DNA of 64,000 nucleotides. It comes from Batkoa obscura. Taxonomy: Eukaryota; Entomophthoromycota; Entomophthoromycetes; Entomophthorales; Batkoaceae. Below are positions 45,881 to 57,437 of the stretch, piece after piece. Under the pieces are notes generated by a model. It saw only the letters and a list, made by a program, of their open reading frames with translations. It was not told the origin of the DNA and did not search any database. The position numbers were made by a program, and so were the translations under genes. Every line of letters begins with the position of its first letter. Position 1 is the first letter of the stretch. Location of the stretch: contig JASVEC010000023.1 in assembly GCA_030770535.1 (NCBI GenBank), forward strand, positions 744,001 to 808,000, written 5' to 3'.

Positions 45881-48800
45881 ATGAAAAGAGAGAATCGCAC
45901 AAGTCGAATATTAGAATTACGCAACAAATTTGAGAGTGAAAAAGCTATCCCGGATCCTCCTCCCTCTCCCACTTCTAATGATATTAAATTAAAGCGAAGT
46001 TCATTTAATCAAGTTACTTCAAACATCATTAATACGGAATCAAAACTAAAGAGAAGTTCTTTAAATTATGGTAAGTATTATTCATATCTTAGTTTAATCA
46101 TATTATTAATAATAATATTCTTAATTTAGATAAATTAAAAAAATGGGGTAATCGATGGGAGCCTGGATTAAAAAGTAAAAGTAGGGAATTGAATCAAGTG
46201 AAGGAAAAGAAGAATGACGAGACTAATATACAAGAAAGTAATTTGATAGATAATAATGTTATTAAGACTGATGAACCTCTTGAATTATTGAAAGAAAAAG
46301 AGGAAAAAGTTGAAGTTGAAGGGAATATTGGTATAAATACTAATAACTCTGTAGATTTAATAAAACAGCAGTTTGATAATATGAATATTGGTGATTTAGA
46401 ACCGAAAAATTTGATAAAAGAAGGCATCGATGATATAGTGAAAGAAGAAGAGGACGTCACTATTAAGAATAATGAGCCAATTGATTTGATAGAAGAAAGT
46501 TTTAATAATGTAAATAATTTGGACAACATACAGCAGGGAAATAAAAATGAAAACAATCTAAATAGCCAAAATGAGGAATCTATTGATTTAACTGAAGAAG
46601 GATTCGATACTATAAATAATAAAGAAGGAACTCAACAAGTGAAAGATGATAGTATTAAAAATCCTGAACCTATTTTATCAACAAAAGGAGAAGCTTTAGC
46701 ATTAACAATAAATCAAGGGGGTGATATCCAAAATCTAATAAGTAATGGTGCAATCGATGACCTTTCCATTCAATTAAAAGATCCTGTTTGGAGTTCGGAA
46801 GAAGAAATTGTAAATCATTTAGCAACTGATAATCATAAAAGAGGTTCTTTTTTAACAGCAGATAATAGTATTATATTATCTGAATATTCAATGAGTGAAA
46901 GTGATCCTAGTGGTAACCTTCGATTGGATGAGAATGGAAATGATGTTTTGTCAATATCTCATTTGTTAGGAGATGATGCTTTGTTAAACGAGAATTCATT
47001 TTTGAATGATAAAAGTGGAGTATCTTCCTCCTTTTTTGATGAGAAAAGTAAATTGGAAGAAGGGTTGGCTAACGGACATAGTAGTAGTTTTATTATTAAT
47101 CAGGAGGAAGAAGAGGATAATAATAAACCAGTTCTTGAGTGGGAGAAAAAAGAAAGTGATAACATTGTATCGGAAGATAGTAATGCTTTAGATAAAGGAG
47201 ATACTAAGGAAGATAATTTGATAAATAAAAATATTATACTGGGTGATAATAACGTAGATAGTATATTAGAAAACGATAGCAGTGTTAAATTAGTGGATAA
47301 TAAAGAAAATGAATTAAGTAATGATCGTGTTGTATTTGATAATAGTATCACTGAACCAAAAGATGATAAAGTTAAAGATAATGAAGTTGTTAGTCCAAAT
47401 AATAATCAGAGTTATAAAAATAGTGTTGTATTGGATAATGATAATACTAAGTTAATTAATAATATTAATAATGATACTATATTAAATAATAATAGTCCAT
47501 TGGAGGAAATTAGTGGTAATGTATACAAAGATACTAACAACACTATATTAGAGAATAGTAATAATAGATTAGAGGATAGTATTTTATCAAGTGAAAATAC
47601 AGTATATCGTAAAGTCATTAATGATGGTATTGAATTAGATAATAATATTACAGTAAATGAGAACACTTCAATGAATGGCGATGTAATAAACAGGGATATT
47701 ATGTTAGACAATAGCATCAATAACAGTGTAAATAATAATAACATATTAGACAGCACTACTTCTATGAAGAATAGTAAGGATGTTAATGCTATTTCAAATA
47801 ACAATATGAGTAAAGAAACCCAACAGCATAAAAAAGCACAATTAAGTAACGTAAGTGAAGATCAATTACATGACATCACCAGTTTATATTATGAAGATGT
47901 AACCAATTCAGAAGAAGAAAATGAAATAATAGAAAGTAATAAAGAATATTTAAAATATTTACAAATTGAAATACCAGAAGAATGTTATATACCATTACAA
48001 TGTTTTATTTATCAAGAAAGTATAGCTTATTTTAGTTTATTAAAAGAATTTGAGGGGGCTATTTTTAATGCTAATATTAAAAAAAATTATTTTGTGGCCT
48101 GGGAAAAATGGCAAGAAAATATCATTAATGCAGCAAAGCAATTGTTTGCTAAGGAAGGTAAGTTTATTAGTTTAGTTTAGTTATTTATCTAATTTGGTTT
48201 TATATAGGATTAAGTTTAGAACCAGAGGATTTAGAATTTGAAATTGATTTTAATTTAATATTGATATTATTTAAAGAAGACATCAATTTAAGTAAATCCA
48301 TCTTATTACAATTATTAATTTCTTTAATTAAAGATGGTAATTATGACAATAAAACAAGACATTTTTTAATATTAATGGGCAATAAATTAAATGTGACAAT
48401 AAAGGACTATTTAAATGAATTAGAAATTCCATTAGCTTTAGATTTATTTAACCAAGAAATTAATGATTTTAATAAAAATTCAGAAAATCAAATAACACAT
48501 CGAGAAAATCAATCTAAAACTTCACGTTGGGCATGGACTTCTTTAGGAGCTATTGGAGGTGGTGTTGCTTTAGCTGTAACAGGTGGTTTAGCTGCTCCGT
48601 TGGTGTTACCTTATATGGGAGCAGTGTTTGGTGCCTCTTCTTTATTAGCAGGTACAAGTGGTATTGCTTTAGTAACTTCTTTATTTGGTGCTACTGGTGC
48701 AGGGTTAGCAGGATATAGAGTATCCAGAAGAATTGGAAGTATAAAAGAGTTCACATTTTTACCATTAATCAAAAAAAATGAATTAAAAAGACGATCCTTA

Positions 48801-49766
48801 AATGTAACTATTGGTATAAGTGGTTGGTTAAAATCCGAAGAAGATTTAATTTCACCATGGAAAAAATTAAAAGAAGGAGACATGTATTGTTTAAAATATG
48901 AAACAGAAATATTGTTATCAATTGGTCAAGCATTAAATAGTTTATTAGCTACTTCTGTTATTGGTATTGCTACAAATGAAGTATTAAAAAAAACAATCTT
49001 AAATGGATTAGTGGCTTCTATTGCTTGGCCATTGACTATTTTACAAGCTGGTAGTATATTAGATAATCCATGGTCATTGGGTTTAGATAGAAGTAAAAAA
49101 GCAGGATTAATATTAGCAGATGCATTAATTAATTATGCACAAGGTCATCGACCTGTTAATTTAGTTGGATTTTCATTAGGAGCAAGGGTAATCTTTTATT
49201 GTTTAGAAGAATTATTATTACGCTCCGAAAACAATTTTCAATTATTTGATATCATTGAAAATGTGGTATTGTTAGGGGCTCCAATTACTTGTGATAAAAA
49301 GCGATGGAAGGCTGTTAGAACTTTAATTTCTGGTAGATTTATTAACGGCTATATTGAACAAGATTGGATCCTTTCCTTTTTACATCGTGGTTTAAATTAT
49401 GGTCAATCAGTAGCTGGAAATATTAATCTGATCAAATATTGGAAAGAAGAATTATCAAATAAAGAAGATAATGAAGGTGAAGAAGATGAAGTGTTGGATT
49501 CAGATTCAAGTAAATCCGATATTGAATATTTAGATACAACTATGACCACTTATGAAGCTACTAGCTTAATGAAAATGAAAGAGAATAGTTTAAATATCAA
49601 AAATAATACTATTATTGAAAGTGTAGATTTATCTGAAATTGTAGAAGGTCATTTGGATTATATTAATCAAGTACCTACAATTCTGAACAAGTTGGGCTTC
49701 CAAATTAATGAATTTGAAAGCGATGTAGTACCAGAAACATTATTTGAAACAACATTTACTTTTTAA
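45881..49766 (+). CDS. TMCO4/DUF726-family alpha/beta hydrolase with long acidic Asn-rich region
   Basis: Three exons: 45881-46070, 46130-48157 and 48208-49766, giving 1258 residues. Residues 1-60 are basic. Residues ~70-690 are low-complexity, acidic and very Asn/Asp/Ser-rich. From ~690 the DUF726 homology starts (CFIYQESIAYFSLLKEFEGA). Two Gly-rich hydrophobic segments follow (GAIGGGVALAVTGGLAAPLV and ASSLLAGTSGIALVTSLFG), then the hydrolase core with nucleophile elbow GFSLG near residue 1060, and LLGAPITCDKKRWK. Known relatives are TMCO4 of animals and Mil1/YFL034W of yeast, the latter linked to clathrin adaptors. Substrate unknown. The Asn-rich region is much longer than in typical homologues. 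Confidence 0.8.
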
Positions 49767-49846
49767 ATGTCAAGTATGAAATTTAGTTATAAATAAAGAT
49801 TAAACATAAAATAAATGAACTAGAATATTTTGTTATTTTTTATTAT

Positions 49847-50218
49847 TTAAAAATTACTTAAATCTAATTGATTAACGCCATCTAATTTAAAAACTTTTTC
49901 GATATTGTTAAAAGATATACTATTATAGTAATGAGGAAAATAGTGAGTATTATTATTCTCTATAACTGGTTCATATTTTAGTTTATCTTGGTTTAAATTC
50001 TTAGTTGATAATTTCAAAATTACTAAATCCTTCACATCTTTATAAAATCGAGTTAATACACCAGAAATTTGTTGTTTAGTACACAAATGAATATAACCTG
50101 AGGATTGATCTAAGGAAGTTAAAACTAAGGAATCAGAGTTGTTGCTAAAATCCTGATGGGAGACTTCACTCTGTTTGTAAATTTTGTAAATATATGACTC
50201 GTTGATTGAGGTAGTCAT
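49847..50218 (-). CDS. DUF952-family protein
   Basis: Single-exon protein of 123 residues. YIYKIYKQSEV, SSGYIHLCTKQQISGVLTRF, LVILKLSTKNL, LKYEPV and HYFPHYYNSI follow the DUF952 pattern (IHlSt.eQ..., LL.id, WE, FPH.Y). The family is widespread in bacteria and fungi, and its function is not established. The ATG at 50218 is the first in frame. The 3' end faces that of the TMCO4-like gene, 80 bp away. Confidence 0.8.
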   Translation of the reverse strand: MTTSINESYIYKIYKQSEVSHQDFSNNSDSLVLTSLDQSSGYIHLCTKQQISGVLTRFYKDVKDLVILKLSTKNLNQDKLKYEPVIENNNTHYFPHYYNSISFNNIEKVFKLDGVNQLDLSNF

Positions 50219-50677
50219 TTTTTAGATTTGGAATAAAAAAGTTCTAGTTTAAAATTTAATGAAAAGTTGTTTTAATTGTTTTAGTGCTTCATTCTAATTT
50301 TTTAAACCTTATGCCAAATAAGGGGAATGGACAAACTAATTAAAAGTAAAATTTTTGAAATTTTGAAAAGTTCAGTTTATCTTGGTAAAAATTTAACAAC
50401 TTTTTTCATCATCATTTATAAGACGTATCTTTTTGTAACTCAAAAGATACCTAGAAATAAGACACAAGTTTACTTCATAAAGTATACATTATATGCTATT
50501 AAAAAACCCTGTTCAAAACTTTCAAAATCTCATAAATGTTTGCAATAACTAGCAGTCCTATTCATTTCCTAGATATTTTTCTTAGTATACTTTTTTTTAT
50601 CATTTTATTTTTTCTTCATTTTTGAATCTTACTTTGTTTTGATTCAATAAAATTTTAATACTTTAAATTTACAATTT

Positions 50678-50774
50678 GAGGGTGTATTTTGTATTTAAGA
50701 ATTTTACTGTAATCTTTCCACTTAAATAGCGCTTAAAAAATGGAAAAATAATGAAATTAAAAAAAAACAGTCCC
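50678..50774 (+). mobile_element. MITE copy
   Basis: GAGGGTGTATTTTG start, TTTCCACTTAAATAGCGC core, CAGTCCC end. Head to tail with the next copy. Confidence 0.85.
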
Positions 50775-50778
50775 ATAT

Positions 50779-50864
50779 ATTTTTTTTAATTTTTTGCTGA
50801 CAATTATTCTATTCAAATAACGCTTGAAAAATGGAAAAAGTGATAAAATCAAAAAAAATACCTC
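50779..50864 (+). mobile_element. MITE copy, 5' end reduced
   Basis: Separated from the previous copy by ATAT. The GGGGATG start is missing. Core TATTCTATTCAAATAACGC, end TACCTC. Confidence 0.75.
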
Positions 50865-51697
50865 ATATTTACTACTCTTTTTAGAGATACTTTACTTGCT
50901 TATAGCAGTGTTTATTTATAATCAATTTAATAACTTTATCTGGAATTAGAAAGAGACTTCTAACTAGCAACGTACAGCGAACATCATAATCAAACTACAA
51001 GAGAATAACTAATAATCATAGCGAATTTATGAATAACAAACGAATAGTTCTACAGGTTATAAATAATATTATAGGATATGGAATGTACTTCACATGGTTG
51101 CCTGAGAAATGAAATTATGGATCCTCAGCTAAAAAAGATATTTATTATCTTGAACAATGTTTTACGTTTACGTCTAAAAATAATCTAATAATTCAATTAA
51201 ATAAAAATCAAACTTGTCATTAAAAGCAGTAGAATTTAAATCAAATTATTACTATTGCGTTCTATACTAAAAATAAAAAAGTAACATTTTATTTTTGGTT
51301 TAAAGAAGGCATCTACTTTGAACACTATGATAATTTACATCTACCTTTTAGGTATTATTTAATAATCTAATTGAATAAAAATCCGTTAAATTTGATCTTA
51401 AAAACATTACACTTTAAACTAGTTTACTATTACCGTGTTTCATATCCTAAATGAAAGTAGATGTTGTCATTTAACTTCTTGGTCAACGGTACTCAACCAT
51501 TATAAAAACTCTCTCTAAACCCATGGTTATTTAAAAAAACCTAAATTCATAAACTTACCTGGTATACACATCATATCATATCAATTTAATCTTCAAGACT
51601 AATGTCTTTAAAATAAACTATAATTTACTCTTTAATTTTATTAGATTTTACACCTGACATAGATCTTAATAAAAGGGTTACAATGGGGATACTATAT

Positions 51698-51791
51698 GGG
51701 GATCTATTTGATTTAAGGATCTTGCTAATAATTTTTCCACTCAAATAGTGCTTAAAAGATCGAAAAAGTAATGAAGTAAAAAAACAGCCCC
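51698..51791 (+). mobile_element. MITE copy beside an unknown open frame
   Basis: GGGGATCTATTTG start, canonical core, CAGCCCC end. ATAT on the left, TATC on the right. Confidence 0.85.
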
Positions 51792-51805
51792 TATCATAGA
51801 ATAAT

Positions 51806-52174
51806 GAGTCAAAGACGTATTTGTTTGAGGCTGGAGAATATATTGGCCAATTTAGACCATAGGAGCATGATGAATTTGCAAATGTTTTACGTAATACAAG
51901 GAGTAGTGGAATCAAATCCAATAAAATATTTGCTTACAACACTGAGGTCAATGGTGTAAAACACACTTTTGCTACTGCATGTTCTGTTGAATGTTATATA
52001 GAAGCATGTCAAAAAATGGTTTGGAATACATTCAATAGAGCAAAAGCGAGTGAATATAAAGAAATAGCAAAACTTGATGAATACTTTGCCTCTTTTATTT
52101 ATAAACCAGTTTCAATATTTAGTAATGGTTCTATAGACAGCTTAGCTAAAGAACTATTGACCGCCCTTGTTTAG
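51806..52174 (+). pseudogene. Unknown open-frame remnant next to a MITE
   Basis: Reads ESKTYLFEAGEYIGQFRP, one stop, then about 100 open codons (ACSVECYIEACQKMVW, AKLDEYFASFIYKPVSIF) to a stop at 52174. The composition looks like real protein rather than AT-rich noise, and no ATG begins it. Protein-like sequence also lies left of the MITE (TPDIDLNKRVTMGIL near 51650). The MITE may therefore have landed in a gene that then decayed. No family recognised. Confidence 0.4.
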
Positions 52175-52486
52175 CTTAGCTTACGATAGTTTTATTATTG
52201 CTTTTATAATAAACAAAGGATACAAATTTTTATTTTTTTTATTTTTTGCTATTCTATAATTTTAAAACTTTTATTTCGTATGAGTTATTGTAATATAAGT
52301 TTTAATAGTTTGGTAGTCTTGGTTACTTGAATATATTTTATAGGAATTGGAAACGCTATGAAAAGGGCTACTATTAATTTAACTTTAAATACATGTATAT
52401 TATCATATTTTTGACTTCAATGTTTAAATTAATTTTAATTTTAAGTCGTTAAAAAATGGACAAAATAGTTGAGAAAAATAGTATTT

Positions 52487-52584
52487 GGGGATGTATTTTG
52501 TGTTTAAGAATTTTACCAACAAATTTTCCGCTTAAATAGCGCTTAAAAAATGGAAAAAATAATAATGTCAAAAAAAACACTCCC
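52487..52584 (+). mobile_element. MITE copy upstream of the coilin gene
   Basis: GGGGATG...CACTCCC with ATTT at 52483-52486 and 52585-52588. It ends 99 bp before the coilin start codon, so it lies in or near the promoter. Confidence 0.9.
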
Positions 52585-52683
52585 ATTTTTTATCTGTTTT
52601 GCTAATTTCAACAAACCAAGCTCAAAATTTTTGAGTTTTAATCGTTTTTAATTTTATCCAAATTTGTTTCTAATAAAATAAAA

Positions 52684-54507
52684 ATGAGACTTAAACTCAA
52701 TATTATCAATAAAAGTAAAGAACAAGAACCAATTGATTATAAAAAAATATTATACGTAGTACCTAAAGATCAATCTGAACATAAGATAAAGGATCTAATA
52801 CAACAGGTAGTGAAAAAATATAACTTATCGAAAAAATTACCCAAATGGAAAGTATTATTTCAAGATTATGAGTTAGATAACGAGTTTATTGTAAATCAAT
52901 GTTGTAATGATTTGGATGTTATAACGTAAGTTTTTTTAATTTAATTTTCAAGGAGTTAGGGTTTTAATAGAGTGATTATTTACTAGATTAAAGTATTGTA
53001 AAGTTGGTAACGAAAATAATGTTAAAGAAGAAAAAGAAGGGATTGTTAAAGCCAAGTAAGTGATAAGAAAAAGTGGTAATTGATTATTTAATTAACATGT
53101 AAATTTTAGAAATACAAGTAAAAGAGGGCTAATCGAAGAAGAGAAACAAACTGATAAGAAGAAAAAAGGTAAAGATTTAATTATATAAAAGAAAATTTAA
53201 ATTTATATAATTTCAAATATTAGTAAATAAAAAAGAGAATATCAAAAATATTGAAGAGGCTAATAAAAAGAGCGAAGGAGTCACCATTAAAGATACTCCA
53301 ACAACTACCGAAAATGACACCAGAAAGTTAACAGCTACCCAAAAGAGAAACTTAAGAAGAAAAAAACAATTATTATATGCAGTTAAAAATGAATTAATGG
53401 AAGAAAATAAAGATGATAATTCAATTCAGGTCATAGATGAGATTCTAAACTTAAATAATAGCCTTCACAAACAAGAAAAATTGAAACAAAATAGTGATAG
53501 GGATAATAAAACTAATTTTGTTACAAGTAAAAAAGATGTCAAGGCTAATGAAAATGGTAAACATAATACTATAAATCTAAAATCCTTCTCCTAATAGTAT
53601 TAGGTACTGAAATAAATAGTGATAATTTAAATGATGTTAGTATCAATTCGAAAGCTTTTTTTCATACTTTAAAAAATAAAGGGGATAACAAAAATAAGGA
53701 GAATGATAATATTAAAAAGATAATCAATTATAGAGTAACAAGAAAAGATGTTGAGGCTAATGAAAGTGGTAAGCAATTGTTTTAAAATTTATTTTTTGTT
53801 TATTAAGTTTATTAGGTATAGAAGTAAATAATGATAATTTAAATGACATCAGTATCAACTCCGAAGCTTTTTTTCATACTTTAAAAAAGAAAGGAGATAA
53901 TAAAGACTATAACGAAAGTATACTAGACCAAAGCTTTATTAGTGAAAATTATCAAAAACATGAAGAAAATCAGTTAAAGAAAGTAACCAAAATAAAGAAC
54001 CAAAAGAAGCATATTAGAACTGAAGAGGATTACCAAAAAATGCAAATGCTCGATGTAAATATTATTTTACCAGATAGTAATCAAAAGATGGCTTTTAAAG
54101 TAAAGGATTTTATAATTTATAATTATAAACAGACTAATAATTTATATTTTGTTTTAGATTTATGAATTAACTAAAGATTATGGGATTGGTATATCAGATT
54201 TTAAAGTAAATTAAGAAACTGTGAAATTATCTGTTAAATTTATGTATTTATATTATTTTAGGAAGCCGTTATCACCAACTACAATTCAAACACCGAAGAA
54301 ATAAGCTATAAATTAATTAATCAACAAGAAGAAATTAATGAAGTAGATGAAGAAGGAAATCCAATTTTGGGTAAGTTTGAATTAAAAGAAAACCCAATGA
54401 TTCAAAATGAAAATGGAGCTACAGTAGAATATATTACGGAATCAGAGAAAGACACAATAACTACAGTGCCCTTTTCGAGTTTAATTGATGTCAGATTGTT
54501 GGAATAA
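52684..54507 (+). CDS. Coilin homologue (Cajal-body scaffold)
   Basis: Eight exons: 52684-52925, 52987-53055, 53110-53168, 53224-53556, 53604-53768, 53816-54099, 54158-54205 and 54262-54507. The frame closes at 481 residues. The N-terminal ~95 residues (MRLKLNI, KIKDLIQQVVKKYNL, FQDYELDNEFIV, DLDVITLKYC) match the coilin ubiquitin-like domain. The middle is Lys/Asn/Glu-rich. The C-terminus (MAFKIYELTKDYGIGISDFK, GKFELKENPMIQNENGATVE, TITTVPFSSLIDVRLLE) matches the atypical Tudor domain of coilin. Coilin organises Cajal bodies, sites of snRNP and snoRNP maturation. An exon module is duplicated (LNDVSINSKAFFHTLKNKGD in exon 5, LNDISINSEAFFHTLKKKGD in exon 6). A MITE lies 99 bp upstream. Confidence 0.82.
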
Positions 54508-55429
54508 AAAATAGATTTGGTTTTTAACTCAAATATCACTGTGTATTTTTGAAATTTATTTTTAAACTATTGAACAATACTCTAGAGCTTCAATCTAACA
54601 TAGATTAGTTTTATTATTGTTATTGTAATTTAACATTGCCTTTCAATTTTTTTAAAGCTAGTGACAAGTTTTTATTTGGTGAATTAAATCAAATAATATG
54701 TAAGGAAACTAAACCAAAGGATAGCAAAATTACGATTTTATTTAACTAAAAGAGCTTCGTCCATTACACTCTAAGGTATTTCAAAGCTCAAAAACTCTTT
54801 GAGGTTAAGACATACTCTTCGATCCAAATTGGGAAACCTAGTATTAGGAATGGATAAGGGGTGAGTTTTAGTTGACATAAAGAGATAGAGGGAAAGTTCG
54901 GATGGGTTTTTCACGTGTTTGTAGTATTATTTGAACTTAGACAATATTGGGGATGTATTTTTGTATTCAAGAATTTTACTAACAATTTTTCCGCTCAAAT
55001 AGCACCTAAAAGATAGAAAAAATGAAGTCAAAAAAAACATCCCCATTAGATATATTTAGTCAGTCGAGTCAAAAAGCCTAAAAAAGCTCTATGTCAGGCA
55101 CTATTTAATAATAGATATTGCTGAGAAAGGACATAGGTATAAAAGGATTATATTTTTATATATTAGGTAAATTAGTGAAGAAGAGATATAATGCGGTAGT
55201 TTTAATTCAAATATTTAACAGTTTTAGCTAATAAGGTTTAAAATAACAATGACAATAACTAAGCACAGTAAATTCCCATTAATATAAAAAAGCTACTCTG
55301 TATTACACATCACTAATTTTAAATAGGCTAAAAATACAGAAATAAGATACAAGCAAAGAATCAAAATCATAATGAGTCAAAACTCTGATTTAATTTCATC
55401 TAATTTAATTGAGCGTTTTTTATAGTCCA
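54508..55429. other. Intergenic region
   Basis: No gene recognised. One MITE at 54949-55044. Confidence 0.5.
54949..55044 (+). mobile_element. MITE copy
   Basis: GGGGATGTATTTTTG...ACATCCCC, near consensus, with ATT on both sides. Confidence 0.9.
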
Positions 55430-56758
55430 TCATAATAATCTATAGTATGAATCTAGTCAATAGGCGCAACTAACAATAAAGGGCTAGTAAACATATAAGT
55501 AACTTTTCATATCTTATTTTCAAATATATCAAGGTGTTTTGCCTTGATTGTTTCAAGTTTTGGAAATAAAGATAACAATTTCTCAAAGGACAAAAACTAT
55601 ACATGTTAGTTTGTTTGACAGAGCTGCATTTGACTAACTCGCACTTTTCTTCGTAACTACCCTCCTTAATATAAAATAAGTCATCGACTATTTTTATAAT
55701 ATTATCATCTATAAAAAAACAACCTGAGCACTTGATATAAAAGAAATTACCATCAATGATTCTGTTGAAAATTGATCGAAGTGGGTTTCTTTCAATCCTT
55801 ACAATTTTGCAAATCAAAAGAGGTGAGATGTTTTGTATGAAAATGCCCTAAAGAAGTACTGTTGGTATATTTTAATGATTTTATGATATTTTATACACTT
55901 TTGCTTTCAAAAATAGTATAATCAAGATACAATGATCCAATACTTTTTAATTGTTTAAAGTCGCTTAAACAATTAAACTGGAATTCAATATCCCCCTTGA
56001 TTTTTATCTCTAGGCTAGAATCAAAGTTTATGTTAGGATCAACTTCACTATTAGTAAAAATAAACGAGTCCAACTTTAAGTTTAATGCCTTTAAGTGTAA
56101 CACCTTCAAGTTACCAAACTCTGTTTTAATGACATCCAACCCACTAAGATTTAGATGATGTTTAACATAAAATGTAAGAGACCTTATCTTGTTTAAGTTT
56201 AGACAAATCATCTTATCTTTAATGGTTAAAACAAAATTAATAATTTCAAGTGCTTCAAGTTGATTCAAATATCCATCAAATAGCCCAAGTGTTAGTGTGT
56301 CTTGTAAAGAACGCACTATTAATTTTTTCTAGCTTAGGTAATTTAATGCTTATTTCGAATTTACTATTTCTATCACTATTGATATTAAGACTGTTGTTAT
56401 TATTGTTATTGTCATCACTGTCATCAATATTTCTATCATCGTAATCACAACGATATAAACTTATATAGTTTATGAATCTCGTGTCTGAGCAATATTCTAG
56501 ATATTCAATGACATTGTCATTTATGTTAATACGCTTCGTTGACGATCCACTATTTACAATAAACTCTTTTCGATAATTGTATAATTTGTGTCATTTTTGA
56601 AGCTGTCTAAACTGGAGAAATTAAACTAAATCCAATAACACTTTTCGTAACCCTTAACATTTATTCAACAAACCCAAATTAAACAACTCCACTGGATGTA
56701 GTAATTCGAATATATTTTATAGTAAGTCATCTGGTAATCGATTAAGCTTTAATCCCAT
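55430..56758 (-). pseudogene. F-box-type gene relic downstream of kinesin copy 2
   Basis: ATG at 56758 begins MGLKLNRLPDDLL, then a stop, then NIFELLHPVELFNLGLLNK, the same F-box block as at 33845 and 36162. The frame is broken repeatedly. Open pieces remain at 55891-56316 (LNLSGLDVIKTEFGNLKVLH) and 55470-55817. Near 55450 YMFTSPLLLVAPID matches the C-terminal part of the gene at 36162. An Asn/Asp-rich insertion lies near 56390-56440. Gene order (kinesin then F-box, same strand) mirrors the left side. Confidence 0.75.
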
Positions 56759-57296
56759 TGTAAATAAAAATCAGCAAAAGGAATGAAACAATTAATTCAC
56801 TTTCCTTATAGCTTTTGATTTTTAATTGTAAATTTACAACTCATTATTATTGGTTGAATGAATCAAAGTATCTGTCAAAAATGAGTTCAAATAACATGCA
56901 GAATGGTAATTGATACTTTGAAAACTATCAATGTTATTGTAAGTTTATTCGAATTTAGGATACTTAACTTTAATAGCAAGGTTATTAATAATTAAACTCA
57001 AAACTCAAGTAACACAATTGAAAATTAAAAATAATCTGATAAAATTTTATTTACCTTTCAAATTATTAAAATTAAAGTTTTTCATATCATAAGCAATGTT
57101 AATAAAGTAACTACTAATTAATTATGTAAAAGTGCAATTGCTTCTTCCCCTTTATCATCCAAGATTATGTAGTATGATAGTCATCATAAGTAAATGAATG
57201 TTTTATGGTGTTTAGCTTCTATTTGAGATATCTAAGGTTAGCATTTATAATATAAATTTAGCTTTCAAAAATGATTTTGTCATTACTGTTGTTTGA

Positions 57297-57336
57297 GATA
57301 ATACTATAATACTATAATACTATAATACTACTAACA
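57297..57336. repeat. TAATACTA tandem repeat in the 3' flank (right arm)
   Basis: Mirror of the repeat at 33249-33288 with the same unit count. Confidence 0.8.
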
Positions 57337-57437
57337 TTTGAATCAAAAGTATGAGATTACTGAAGCTAATAATAAACAAAACCGATTGTTATTTAGATGA
57401 TCCGGTAATAAATAATATTGAAATCAATTGTATCAAA

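Larger units (their letters stand above)
50219..51697. other. Intergenic region
   Basis: No gene is supported. An open frame at 50327-50548 (73 residues, Lys/Ile-rich) has no recognisable motif. A tandem MITE pair lies at 50678-50864. Confidence 0.45.

Noticed and set aside
47006-47804. Open frames in other frames of the TMCO4-like gene
   Set aside because: They are shadows created by the repetitive Asn/Asp codons of the real frame.
50327-50548. 73-residue open frame after the DUF952 gene
   Set aside because: No recognisable motif and biased composition. A small real gene cannot be excluded, but it is not supported.
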